Source: CAWFGW01 sp963815495 (GTDB taxonomy: Bacteria; Bacteroidota; Bacteroidia; Cytophagales; JAAEPT01). From it: a stretch of DNA of 64,000 nucleotides. The notes beneath the pieces were generated by a model. It worked only from the letters and a program-made list of their open reading frames with translations, was not told the DNA's origin and made no database searches. The stretch's first letter is position 1, and every line of letters starts with the position of its first letter. This document shows, piece by piece, positions 9,775-18,391 of this stretch. The DNA is taken from positions 62,001-126,000 of the forward strand of contig CAWFGW010000033.1 of NCBI GenBank assembly GCA_963815495.1, written 5' to 3'. Made by a program: the position numbers and the translations under genes.

Positions 9775-10002
9775 TTGAGACAACCAAGAACAATAGCGGA
9801 TCTAAGAATAGGTGAAAAAGCAGTCATAGCTGAGCTTCATAACGATGAAGTATCTCTTCGTTTGATGGAGATGGGCTGTGTGCCTGGGAGCGAGGTAGAG
9901 TTGAAATGCAAAGCCTTAATGGGTGGTCCAGTATGTGTGAACGTTAGTGGATATCACCTTTCCCTTCGTTTGGTTGAAGCGGCAAAAGTACTTTTAGTTT
10001 AG
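9775..10002 (+). CDS. feoA: Ferrous iron transport protein A
   Basis: Small SH3-like FeoA protein of 75 aa. It matches the family along its length: RIGEKAVIAEL, then LRLMEMGCVPGSEVELKCKA, then a GYHLSLRLVEAAKV ending. FeoA is a cytoplasmic partner thought to modulate the FeoB ferrous iron permease. The start is TTG at 9775 because an in-frame stop lies two codons upstream and no ATG precedes the conserved start of the fold. It is followed after 4 nt by feoB, so the two form an operon. Upstream lie the structured element and the dyad described separately. Confidence 0.92.
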   Translation: MRQPRTIADLRIGEKAVIAELHNDEVSLRLMEMGCVPGSEVELKCKALMGGPVCVNVSGYHLSLRLVEAAKVLLV

Positions 10003-10006
10003 GCGG

Positions 10007-12043
10007 ATGACGAATCCAAAAATCGCACTTCTGGGAAACCCGAATTCGGGCAAGACAACACTTTACAACCGGTTGGCCAATGAGAACCAAAAAACTGGAA
10101 ATTTCTCTGGGGTAACAGTGGAGCGAAGAGCTACAACAACCAAATTTTTAAATCGAGAAATTGAATTAATAGATCTTCCAGGTACTTATACGCTCTTTTC
10201 AACTGCCCTTGACGAGCAAGTAGTTTACGCTGAATTACTTTCGCCAAAAACACGACCTGATTTAGCAGTAGTTGTGGTGGATAAGACCTTGTTGCGCAGA
10301 AGCCTTTTCTTGTTAACGCAAGTGATGGACTTAGGAATACCCTGCATCGTTGCTTTCAGCATGGTCGATACGGCAGCAAAAGCAGGTATTGAAATAGACC
10401 TGAAGAAATTTACAGAAAGCACGGGCTTAAAATGTGTAGAAATCAACTCAAGGACAGGTTATGGGATTGAAGCACTTAAAAAGTTGGTGCTAAAGCAGGA
10501 TATAAAACAGCCTAAGGAGATTTTAAATGACTTTATTTATGAGTCATTGATACGAAAACCAGCAAATAAGCGTGATGCTTATGCAACTTTTTTAAATCAA
10601 ACTCATTGTGACGTCCTATCAGGCAAAGCCGCTTTTTGTTTGGATTTGCATCGCCAAGAAATTTTAAAGCGCTACGATTTTATTGATGGTTTATTAAGTT
10701 ATACTGGGGTAGAACGTGAAGAGAAACGTGTAGTAAGAACTCCATTTTGGGCCGATAAATACCTTTTGCATAATGTTTGGGGTTATGTGATTTTATTAAC
10801 CATTTTATTTTTGATTTTTCAAGCGGTATATAACTTTGCTGCTTACCCTATGGATTGGATTGATGCTGGAGTAGCTGGAGTGAACTCGTGGCTGGTGAGT
10901 ATCTTGCCCGAAGGTCCGTTAACAAGCTTATTAACAGAAGGCATAATCGCTGGAATAGGTGGAGTGGTTATTTTTATTCCACAAATTGCCTTTTTGTTTA
11001 TCGTATTAACCATCATGGAAGAAAGCGGATACATGGCGCGCGTTATCTATTTGATGGATAGTATCATGACGAAGTTTGGCATGTCTGGTCGTTCCATAGT
11101 CCCGTTGGTTTCAGCTTCGGCTTGCGCTATTCCCGCTATCATGTCTACCCGCGCTATTGACAATTGGAAAGAACGGTTGATAACCATCATGGTTACACCA
11201 TTTATTAGTTGTTCGGCTCGTCTGCCAGTATATGCCATATTGATTGCTTTAGCAGTGCCCGATGTCACCGTTCTGGGGATTTTTAATTTAAAAGGTATCG
11301 TATTTTTAGCGATGTACTTATTAGGCGTGTTGGCAGCTTTTATTTCAGCGTTAATCATGAAATGGGTGTTTAAACCCCAAGAAAGTAGCTTTTTGATGAT
11401 GGAGTTACCACAGTATCGTTTTCCGCAACTGGGAAAAACGATAGGGAATACGGTAGAGAAATGCCAGTCGTTTGTGTTTGAAGCTGGAAAAATAATTTTA
11501 GCGATTTCAATTTTGTTGTGGGTATTGGCTTCCTATGGTCCAGGAAATCAAATGGAACAAGCGACAAAAAAAGCACAAATAGAGGCAGAAGCTAAAGGGT
11601 TAAATGAGGAAGAGTCTAGTAGACTAATTCAGTCTTATGCGCTAGAGGCATCCTATGCAGGGCATTTTGGTAAAGCTATTGAGCCAGCGATAAAGCCACT
11701 AGGTTATGATTGGAAAATTGGTATAGCTTTAATTACTTCATTCGCTGCCCGTGAAGTTTTTGTAGGTACCTTAGCGACCATTTACAGCGTAGGGGACGAA
11801 GAAGAAGCTCCTTTAATAGAGAAAATGCGTTCGCAAAAATGGGCAAGCACAGGACTGCCAGTTTACACCACAGCAACAGCAATTTCTTTATTAGTGTTTT
11901 ATGCTTTCGCAATGCAATGTATGAGTACTTTGGCAATTGTAAAAAAGGAAACTAACTCATGGAAATGGCCTGCAATACAGTTTGTTTATATGACTGTAGT
12001 AGCTTACGCATCTTCTTTTCTTGCGTATCAGCTTTTTAGTTGA
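10007..12043 (+). CDS. feoB: Ferrous iron transport protein B
   Basis: FeoB, 678 aa. The cytoplasmic N-terminal G-domain has G1 GNPNSGKTTLYN and G3 DLPGTYTL. At the G4 position I read AFSMVD, where most FeoB proteins have NMxD, so Ser replaces the usual Asn. The membrane part has two Gate domains, including GYMARVIYLMDSIMTKFGMSG with the conserved Arg-rich and Met/Cys context and FAAREVFVGTLATIYSV. The protein takes up Fe2+ across the inner membrane. A lysine/glutamate-rich cytoplasmic loop near residues 510-545 separates the two halves. It is co-transcribed with feoA; no feoC is seen downstream. Confidence 0.93.
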   Translation: MTNPKIALLGNPNSGKTTLYNRLANENQKTGNFSGVTVERRATTTKFLNREIELIDLPGTYTLFSTALDEQVVYAELLSPKTRPDLAVVVVDKTLLRRSLFLLTQVMDLGIPCIVAFSMVDTAAKAGIEIDLKKFTESTGLKCVEINSRTGYGIEALKKLVLKQDIKQPKEILNDFIYESLIRKPANKRDAYATFLNQTHCDVLSGKAAFCLDLHRQEILKRYDFIDGLLSYTGVEREEKRVVRTPFWADKYLLHNVWGYVILLTILFLIFQAVYNFAAYPMDWIDAGVAGVNSWLVSILPEGPLTSLLTEGIIAGIGGVVIFIPQIAFLFIVLTIMEESGYMARVIYLMDSIMTKFGMSGRSIVPLVSASACAIPAIMSTRAIDNWKERLITIMVTPFISCSARLPVYAILIALAVPDVTVLGIFNLKGIVFLAMYLLGVLAAFISALIMKWVFKPQESSFLMMELPQYRFPQLGKTIGNTVEKCQSFVFEAGKIILAISILLWVLASYGPGNQMEQATKKAQIEAEAKGLNEEESSRLIQSYALEASYAGHFGKAIEPAIKPLGYDWKIGIALITSFAAREVFVGTLATIYSVGDEEEAPLIEKMRSQKWASTGLPVYTTATAISLLVFYAFAMQCMSTLAIVKKETNSWKWPAIQFVYMTVVAYASSFLAYQLFS

Positions 12044-12101
12044 TAACTAATTTTTATTTAAAAATTACTCATTATTTCAATTTCTTTATATTTGATTCAA
12101 T

Positions 12102-13313
12102 ATGTATTCATTCGCAATTGAATTATCAAGTCAAATAAAGAAAGATAATACCCAATCTTTGTTGTTAAGAATCACCCGCGATCGAAAACATAAGCGAGTG
12201 GGCACTGGTTATGCGGTCAATAAAAGTCAGTTTACTCATACTTCCAATGTAGGTCATTGGATACAGAACCATCCAGAATCTGTACAGATTAATCGTTCAT
12301 TGCTACAATTGATTGAGGATATTGAACAGGTAGTTGAAGAAAAAAGAAAAACATTAAAAACAATCACTTTAGACACACTCGCACGATGGATAAAAAATAA
12401 AGAGGAAGAAAGTTTTTTTAAATTTTCCGAAAAAGAAGTTGAAAAATACAAAGAGAAAGATAGTTATAGAACATATGTGCGATATGCCAGTGCAATTAAA
12501 AAACTTAGAGAATATCGTGATGAAGACGAGTTATTTTTTCATGAGTTAACACCACGATTTTTTAAATCATACCGCATTTATTTACAGGGTTTGGGTAATT
12601 CCGAAGCGACTATTTATGCGGACATATCCTGTATACGGGTGATGGTAAATAAAGCAATAAAAGTTGGCTATATCCCAATACAAAATGATCCATTTTTAAT
12701 GCTTAATTTTACTGCCCCACATAAAGCCTCTGTGGTATACTTGTCTACAGAAGAAGTTGGTATACTTGAAAATCAAGTAGAGAGACTCAGTACCAAGGAA
12801 GCATTGGCTATGAATTGTTTTTTGTTTGCAATGTATATGGGAGGGCTTAAGTTTAGCGATTTAGCTGTTTTAAAATGGGGTGCTGTTGCTAGTGGTAGAT
12901 TGCTGATTCAACGCCATAACCATAAGAATGTGACATTGAAATTGCACGAAAAAGCATCAGAAATTATTAAGAAGTATCAACAACAATCATGGAGTCAGGA
13001 TGACTTTATCTTTCCTTTACTTAGTTCAAAAAAAGAGCTATCCACGGATGAAAAGTTGAAAAAGCAAATTTCATCCAAAAATTCAATTATTAATAAAACG
13101 CTTAAAGCTATTGTAGCAAAACTTGATATAAGAAAAAACATCACTTTTTTTTCTGCTAAACATACATTTGCTCATATAGCGAGTCAAAAGTCCACAGATA
13201 TAAGGGCGTTGTCAGTGGTGTTGGGGCATTCAGGTACTGAACAAACAAAATTATATTTGAAACAAATTAATCACACTCAAGAAGACGATTTATTAAGGGA
13301 TGTTTTTTATTAA
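12102..13313 (+). CDS. Tyrosine-recombinase-family protein with degenerate catalytic site
   Basis: Protein of 403 aa with the Bacteroidota integrase layout: N-terminal arm-type domain, SAM-like core-binding domain at about 100-200, and a C-terminal catalytic fold. The invariant first Arg is Lys250 (GGLKFSDLAVLKW). The HxxR motif reads F350-S-A-K353 before HTFAH, so both His and Arg are changed. His376 (LGH) and the nucleophile position Tyr385 (KLYLK) remain. The fold is clear but strand exchange is doubtful, and it may act as a DNA-binding protein or be a decaying integrase. The reading frame is intact with no stop. No tRNA, att-like repeat or excision gene is next to it. Confidence 0.82.
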   Translation: MYSFAIELSSQIKKDNTQSLLLRITRDRKHKRVGTGYAVNKSQFTHTSNVGHWIQNHPESVQINRSLLQLIEDIEQVVEEKRKTLKTITLDTLARWIKNKEEESFFKFSEKEVEKYKEKDSYRTYVRYASAIKKLREYRDEDELFFHELTPRFFKSYRIYLQGLGNSEATIYADISCIRVMVNKAIKVGYIPIQNDPFLMLNFTAPHKASVVYLSTEEVGILENQVERLSTKEALAMNCFLFAMYMGGLKFSDLAVLKWGAVASGRLLIQRHNHKNVTLKLHEKASEIIKKYQQQSWSQDDFIFPLLSSKKELSTDEKLKKQISSKNSIINKTLKAIVAKLDIRKNITFFSAKHTFAHIASQKSTDIRALSVVLGHSGTEQTKLYLKQINHTQEDDLLRDVFY

Positions 13314-13388
13314 GCAGTAGTGCTTTTGTTGTATTGTTTGACACGTTGGATTTTTATAAATTTAGCATGAGGCAAAATAACTCACAGT

Positions 13389-13826
13389 ATGTTATCATTC
13401 TTTGGAAATAAAGCAGAAGTACAAAATGAATCACACATGAAGAACTTAATTCTCATGGCAAAATCTGATAATTCAATTGATAAAACAGAGGTTGCAGTGA
13501 TTATGGATATTGGGGTAGAACGCGGGTTTACAAGAAGTCAAGTGAGAGAGTTTATTAAAAACACTAGCAAAACCAAAATTATTCCGCCAGATTCATCGAA
13601 AGGTATGTTCGATCAATTATATGATTTAACCCGTGTCATGTGCGCTGATGGAATTATTGAAGATGATGAGATGGAGTTTGTCACTGGTTTTGCAAACAAA
13701 CTTGGTTTTCGAAAAACAAGTTCAGCTTTCATTGTTGATAGAATACTTGAGGGAATGGAAGAGAAACTAGGAAAAGACGAAATCTTTAATGCAACTAAAG
13801 TTTTTATGCGCACTAAACTTGGATAA
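13389..13826 (+). CDS. TerB-like protein
   Basis: Acidic helical protein of 145 aa. It carries two copies of the TerB/DjlA-N type signature: ILMAKSDNSIDKTEVAVIMD near residue 25, and TRVMCADGIIEDDEMEFVTG near residue 78, each with the Asp-rich A-D-G/N-x-I-x-x-x-E turn. TerB-family proteins are cytoplasmic or membrane-associated, bind divalent metal, and are found in tellurite/stress and other contexts; the function here is not known. The gene starts 75 bp after the degenerate recombinase and converges on the SiaC-like pair with a 5-bp gap. Confidence 0.7.
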   Translation: MLSFFGNKAEVQNESHMKNLILMAKSDNSIDKTEVAVIMDIGVERGFTRSQVREFIKNTSKTKIIPPDSSKGMFDQLYDLTRVMCADGIIEDDEMEFVTGFANKLGFRKTSSAFIVDRILEGMEEKLGKDEIFNATKVFMRTKLG

Positions 13827-13831
13827 GCGTC

Positions 13832-14206
13832 CTACTTTTTTTGCGTTTGAAACTCTAGGTCTAATAAATTACTGAAGTCTATGCCTTGTAGGTAAATGTC
13901 TTCATCACTTTCTTCATAAAACCAGTTGATTTTTATTTCTTTGCCATTGTTTTTTATGATTTCTAGCTTCTTCAAAAGAGAGAAAAAAAACTTATTTGAA
14001 CTGCTATTTATGTAGTCAAAGTCAAGGTTTACAGTAGTTTTAGGTTGTGGTTTTTTTACATATTCTGTGACCCAATCATACAGTTGACTATATATTTCAG
14101 TGGTGTTCTCAGGTCTTGAGCGACCAAGAATTTCAATTTTACCTAAATCGTAATTGCAACTAATCTTTGGTGTTTGTTTCGTTTTTTTTATTTCTAAACT
14201 TTTCAT
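13832..14206 (-). CDS. SiaC-like protein (DUF1987), copy 2
   Basis: Protein of 124 aa in the SiaC/DUF1987 family: KIEILGRSRPENTTEIYSQL at the start, the central NLDFDYINSSSNKFFFSLL, and INWFYEESDEDIYLQGIDF. In Pseudomonas, SiaC is a phospho-switch protein that is phosphorylated on a Thr by SiaB and dephosphorylated by SiaA, and it activates the diguanylate cyclase SiaD. The matching NTSS-type position is NSSS here, so the acceptor would be Ser. It is the downstream member of a leftward tandem pair, 31 bp after copy 1. No SiaA, SiaB or GGDEF gene is in the window, so partners are unknown. Confidence 0.78.
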   Translation of the reverse strand: MKSLEIKKTKQTPKISCNYDLGKIEILGRSRPENTTEIYSQLYDWVTEYVKKPQPKTTVNLDFDYINSSSNKFFFSLLKKLEIIKNNGKEIKINWFYEESDEDIYLQGIDFSNLLDLEFQTQKK

Positions 14207-14237
14207 CTCATCTCCCTCTAAAGTCTAAAATACAATT

Positions 14238-14615
14238 TTATTTAACCTCATAGAAGTTAAAAGTTAATTCTGGTAACAACTCTTTGTAATCTAACCCAAT
14301 GTCATAAATGTCCTCATCTTCATAATGCCAGTCAATAGTCACAACCACATTGTCAAGCCGACACACATTTTTTAATAGGCTAAGCAAATGATAATTAGAA
14401 CTGCTATTAATATAATCAAAATTGAAACTAAATTTTATTTCTTTATTCTTTTTTAAGTAAAGATCCACCCATGAAGCAACTTGTGAAAATATTATTTCAG
14501 AGTCATTTAATAATGATCTTCCGGTAATCTCGATTACTCCAGTGTCAACGGTACATTTTACACTGGGGGTAGACTCTGTCCCTTTTAATACAAGATTTTC
14601 CTGTTGTTGATTCAT
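14238..14615 (-). CDS. SiaC-like protein (DUF1987), copy 1
   Basis: Protein of 125 aa, a paralogue of the neighbour: VIEITGRSLLNDSEIIFSQV, NFDYINSSSNYHLLSLL and IDWHYEDEDIYDIGLDYKEL align with it block by block. The two have diverged well outside the motifs, which argues for an old duplication and separate roles rather than a recent copy. It is divergent from gldM across a 163-bp gap, so the two may share a control region. The role is inferred from the family only: a phospho-regulated adaptor. Confidence 0.78.
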   Translation of the reverse strand: MNQQQENLVLKGTESTPSVKCTVDTGVIEITGRSLLNDSEIIFSQVASWVDLYLKKNKEIKFSFNFDYINSSSNYHLLSLLKNVCRLDNVVVTIDWHYEDEDIYDIGLDYKELLPELTFNFYEVK

Positions 14616-14778
14616 TACAGTAATGTACTAGTTGTTTCTAATTTTTTCAAGTGAATGTAACCAAAAGGTTAACCAGCATTATTATAACGAAGCGCTTTCA
14701 AAGAGGTTGGGTTTTAACCATGATCTCTGTATCAGGTACCTGTTGTCATTATTCATTCACTATTAAACAATTAAAAAT

Positions 14779-16386
14779 ATGGCAGGAGGTAAAGAAACAC
14801 CTAGACAAAAACTAATAAACTTGATGTATTTAGTGCTATTAGCATTATTAGCACTACAAGTAAGTTCGGTAATAATAGAAAAATTTCAGCAATTGAATAG
14901 TAGTTTAGAAGATGCTATTACTGATTCTGAGATTCGAAACAGTGACATATTAAAACAAATAAAACAACGGGTTAAAAACGGGAAATTCGCTAAAGAGGAC
15001 GTGAAAGTGCAAGAGTCAGCTGAACAACTTAGAAAAGAAACTTTAGCCTTGTTATCATTTTTAAAAATTCATAAAGAGAATTTGATTGAATTATCCGGTG
15101 GTCGTGATGAAAATGGGAACCTATTAGGTGCTAAGGAAGAAGAGGCTGTTTCTAATTACATGCTGGGAATAGGAGATTCTAAAGCTGGAAAAGGCTATGA
15201 GCTGCAAACCCGCTTGAATACTTATGCTAGTCTGTTAAATAGAATTTCAAAAAAACACCAGCTTGATATCACGTATAATCCACTGGCTGAGGATGGTAAA
15301 GATGATCCAATTTTCAAAAATAACCCCGAGCAAAGGAAAAAGGATTTTGCAGAACTTAACTTTGAAGGCACACCTTTAGTGGCAGCTTTGGCAATGATGT
15401 CGGAACGGGGTAATAAGCTAATGACAATTGAGTCAGAGGTATTAGCAAAACTCGCGGTAAAGGTGGGTGCAATTAATATTCCCGTTGATAAAGTACGACC
15501 AGTTGTTTTAGCTGGCTCAAATAAAATTTTAGCCGGAACAGACTTCCAAGCTGATTTATTTATGGCAGCCTATTCATCTAATTTTAAACCAGAAATGACT
15601 TTTGAAGGAAAGGCACTTGAGGTAAGTCAAGAGGGTATAGGTAAAATAAACTTCAAAGCTTCTGGAGGAAATTATAACGAGGATGGGATGATTAAGAAAA
15701 CGTGGAAGGGAACCATTAAATATCCAAAATCAGGAGGTGGAGATACAATATATAATGTCGAGTATGAATATTATGTCTTAAAGCCTGTGATTGAAGACGT
15801 TTCTAGTCTTTCCACTACATTATACAAAGACTGTGGGAATGAGATAAGTTTTAAGGTTGCTGGGCTAGGTGTAGACTTTAACCCCAAATTTCAGGTTTCT
15901 GGCGCAAAATTACGACAAACCACTACAAGAGGGAAAGTAGTAATCATTCCCAACAATCCTATTACAAAGGTGAAAATTTACAATAACGATACCTATTTAG
16001 GATTGAAACAGTATAAAGTAAAATTAATTCCTAAGCCAGACTTAGTGGTAAAATGTGGCGGACGAACAATTGACCCCATAAAAGGTGTAGCTATTGCTAG
16101 ATTAAGAAATGTAGAGGTTATCCCTATCCCCGATGTTGGTTTTAGAGCATCCAACCCTGCAGATGCCAGTTATCGCACGGTTCAGTTTAAAGCTGAATTA
16201 ATCCGAAATGGTAGATCAAGGCAAACGCTAGTGATTAATGGGCAACAGGGTAGCTTAAGAGATTTAAACACCCAATCAAACGACAGGATAATTATTAGTG
16301 AGATAAAAGTAAAAAGGAAAAATTTCGAAAATCAAATCTTACCAGTTGATATTGGCGAGTCTGTATTCATTATTCCTATATTATAA
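14779..16386 (+). CDS. gldM: GldM-type T9SS/gliding motor protein
   Basis: Protein of 535 aa. It begins MAGGKETPRQKLINLMYLVL, the hallmark GldM N-terminus with a single transmembrane helix (about residues 14-31), then a periplasmic helical D1 region, then beta-rich domains to a C-terminus ending near VFIIPIL. GldM with GldL forms the proton-driven inner-membrane motor that powers type IX secretion and gliding, and its periplasmic part contacts GldK/N. GldM usually lies in gldKLMN; here neither gldK, gldL nor gldN is adjacent. It could be the only GldM moved out of its operon or a second paralogue. A strong hairpin terminator follows. Confidence 0.88.
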   Translation: MAGGKETPRQKLINLMYLVLLALLALQVSSVIIEKFQQLNSSLEDAITDSEIRNSDILKQIKQRVKNGKFAKEDVKVQESAEQLRKETLALLSFLKIHKENLIELSGGRDENGNLLGAKEEEAVSNYMLGIGDSKAGKGYELQTRLNTYASLLNRISKKHQLDITYNPLAEDGKDDPIFKNNPEQRKKDFAELNFEGTPLVAALAMMSERGNKLMTIESEVLAKLAVKVGAINIPVDKVRPVVLAGSNKILAGTDFQADLFMAAYSSNFKPEMTFEGKALEVSQEGIGKINFKASGGNYNEDGMIKKTWKGTIKYPKSGGGDTIYNVEYEYYVLKPVIEDVSSLSTTLYKDCGNEISFKVAGLGVDFNPKFQVSGAKLRQTTTRGKVVIIPNNPITKVKIYNNDTYLGLKQYKVKLIPKPDLVVKCGGRTIDPIKGVAIARLRNVEVIPIPDVGFRASNPADASYRTVQFKAELIRNGRSRQTLVINGQQGSLRDLNTQSNDRIIISEIKVKRKNFENQILPVDIGESVFIIPIL

Positions 16387-16402
16387 TTTTTTACTACAAT
16401 TT

Positions 16403-16450
16403 TAGGCTTCATTCCTTATTGAAGGAATGAAGCCTATTGTTTGTTGTAAG
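16403..16450 (+). terminator. Terminator after gldM
   Basis: Perfect 15-bp stem, TAGGCTTCATTCCTT (16403-16417) with its complement at 16422-16436, ATTG loop, followed by a T-rich run. It separates gldM from the histidine kinase gene. Confidence 0.8.
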
Positions 16451-16506
16451 TATTATTGGTATTATAACAGAGTTTATTTTATAACAAATTGATACTATTC
16501 ATATAG

Positions 16507-18342
16507 ATGCTTGCTTTTTGTTGGGAATATTTATCGTCTATCGGAACTGAATTTATTGACAATTCATTCGTCAAGCGGAAAGTCCGTATGGCAAATCAAA
16601 TTGCTTTTTTAGTCTTTTTCCCCACGGCATATATGACCTTTATATATGGATATAAAGTTGGGTGGGAACATGCTTTCATGACTTTTCTGATGGCTTCGAC
16701 CATGGGAATGATGATAATACTTAACAAAGTAGGCGCTTTTCGCTTTTCTAGAGTTTTGGGAGTTTTGACTAGTATGTTAGTGGTTACCTACTATTGTTTA
16801 GTGGGAGGTCGTTTGGGAGGGTCACAACTTTTATTAATTATAATCCCAGTAGTCACCTTTGGGTTATTTGATTACCGAACTGAGAAAATGCTTATTTTTA
16901 TCATATTAGCAGTACAAATTTTTTTAGTAGCTTTTTTAGAATTGTATGGATATGATTCGGTGCCCGCTTATCACTTTGAAAAAAAAGAGATTAATATTAT
17001 TTATGCTAGTCATGTAGTATTTTCAACGCTTTTTTGTTTAATATTTTTATTTGTTTTAGCGATTGATAATGCGAATGCCGAAGAATCATTGAGTCAAAAA
17101 AATGAACAGTTGACAAGTTTAGCTGAAACACTCTCGAAAGCAAAAGAAGAATTATGGGATAATCAAACGCGCTTAAAAATCGCGAAGGAGAAAGCAGAAA
17201 AAGCGTTAAGCGTAAAGTCGCAATTTTTATCGAACATGAGTCACGAGATGCGAACGCCTTTAAACTCTATCATCGGATTTACTCAAGTTTTAGAAGGAAC
17301 AAAGTTAGATAATCAACAAACAGAATATGTTCGTTATGTGTTAAAAGCATCTGAAAACATGCTTCACTTGGTTAATGATGTGTTGGATTTTTCCAAGTTT
17401 GATTCAGAGGTGTATACCTTAAATAAAAAATCAGTAGACATTTATGAGTTGGTGAAGGAAGTTTGGGGAATACTTCATTTTTCTGCTGAAAGTAAAGGAA
17501 TTTATTGTTCCTTTCAAGTTGATCCTGCAATAGAGACAAAGGTTGTAACAGATCCTTTAAGATTGAAACAAGTGCTTCTTAATTTGGTTTCAAATGCAAT
17601 TAAGTTTACTGCAGAAGGTGCTGTCACTATTAATTTAAAATTAGTCACAAAGGATATTGCTTCTCAACGAATTCAAATTATCATTGAAGATACTGGAATA
17701 GGCATTGATGAAAAAAATCATCAAGTGATATTTGAAAGCTTTAAGCAAGTACAATCAGATCATGGTCGAGAATATGGAGGAACTGGCTTAGGCTTGGCCA
17801 TCGTAAAAAGATTAATATCAGCACTAGATGCTACCATGCAAATGACCAGTGAGCTTGGTAAAGGCACTAAGTTTATTATTGATTTATCTTTGGACTACAA
17901 TAAAGAAAAAGCTTTGTCTCCTTCTTTTAATGGGAAATTAAATCCAGGAATTAAAAACAAAAAGATATTAGTTGTTGAGGATAATGAGATGAATCAATTA
18001 TTAATCAATAAAATGCTTTCTCAATATGAAGCAAAAGTAATTATCGCTTCGAATGGTCTTGATGCTTTGGAAATATTGAAGAAGGAAAAAGTAGATTTAC
18101 TACTCCTTGATTTGCAAATGCCCGGTATTTCTGGATTAGAAGTACATAATAAATTAATTAATGAAGTTGAGTACCAATTAAATGCTAAAACTCCAGTGGT
18201 TGTAGTTTCTGCAGATGTGTTTGGTGAAACTCGTAAAAAAGCATTTGATCAAGGGGTAAGTGCTTTTGTTGCTAAACCTATTCAGCGTGAAGAACTTAAT
18301 TTAGCCATTCAGGCCGCATTAATTAAAGTAAAAATACTTTAA
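16507..18342 (+). CDS. Hybrid sensor histidine kinase with receiver domain
   Basis: Membrane sensor kinase of 611 aa. Residues of about 30-195 hold about six hydrophobic segments, probably a membrane sensor with no large periplasmic domain. A coiled coil (about 200-240) leads into HisKA, with phospho-acceptor His246 in NMSHEMRTPLN, then HATPase_c with DTGIGIDEKN and GGTGLGLAIVKRL. The C-terminal receiver has ILVVEDNEMNQ and phospho-Asp535 in LLLLDLQMPG, with Lys in FVAKPIQ. No DNA-binding output or separate response regulator is adjacent; a phosphotransfer partner would have to be encoded elsewhere. It follows gldM in the same direction but after a strong terminator, so it probably has its own promoter. 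The signal is unknown. Confidence 0.9.
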   Translation: MLAFCWEYLSSIGTEFIDNSFVKRKVRMANQIAFLVFFPTAYMTFIYGYKVGWEHAFMTFLMASTMGMMIILNKVGAFRFSRVLGVLTSMLVVTYYCLVGGRLGGSQLLLIIIPVVTFGLFDYRTEKMLIFIILAVQIFLVAFLELYGYDSVPAYHFEKKEINIIYASHVVFSTLFCLIFLFVLAIDNANAEESLSQKNEQLTSLAETLSKAKEELWDNQTRLKIAKEKAEKALSVKSQFLSNMSHEMRTPLNSIIGFTQVLEGTKLDNQQTEYVRYVLKASENMLHLVNDVLDFSKFDSEVYTLNKKSVDIYELVKEVWGILHFSAESKGIYCSFQVDPAIETKVVTDPLRLKQVLLNLVSNAIKFTAEGAVTINLKLVTKDIASQRIQIIIEDTGIGIDEKNHQVIFESFKQVQSDHGREYGGTGLGLAIVKRLISALDATMQMTSELGKGTKFIIDLSLDYNKEKALSPSFNGKLNPGIKNKKILVVEDNEMNQLLINKMLSQYEAKVIIASNGLDALEILKKEKVDLLLLDLQMPGISGLEVHNKLINEVEYQLNAKTPVVVVSADVFGETRKKAFDQGVSAFVAKPIQREELNLAIQAALIKVKIL

Positions 18343-18344
18343 AT

Positions 18345-18376
18345 AAAAAAGAGGCTAAAATAAAAGCCTCTTTTTT
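18345..18376. terminator. Bidirectional terminator
   Basis: A 12-bp stem, AAAAAAGAGGCT with AGCCTCTTTTTT and an 8-nt A-rich loop, lies between the convergent kinase and ppa genes. It has a T-tract in both directions. Confidence 0.85.
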
Positions 18377-18391
18377 AGATATAAACATTAA

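Noticed and set aside
12044..13388. Integration site or genomic island border beside the recombinase
   Set aside because: No tRNA gene, direct repeat or excisionase-like gene is visible, and the catalytic residues are altered, so an active element is not supported.
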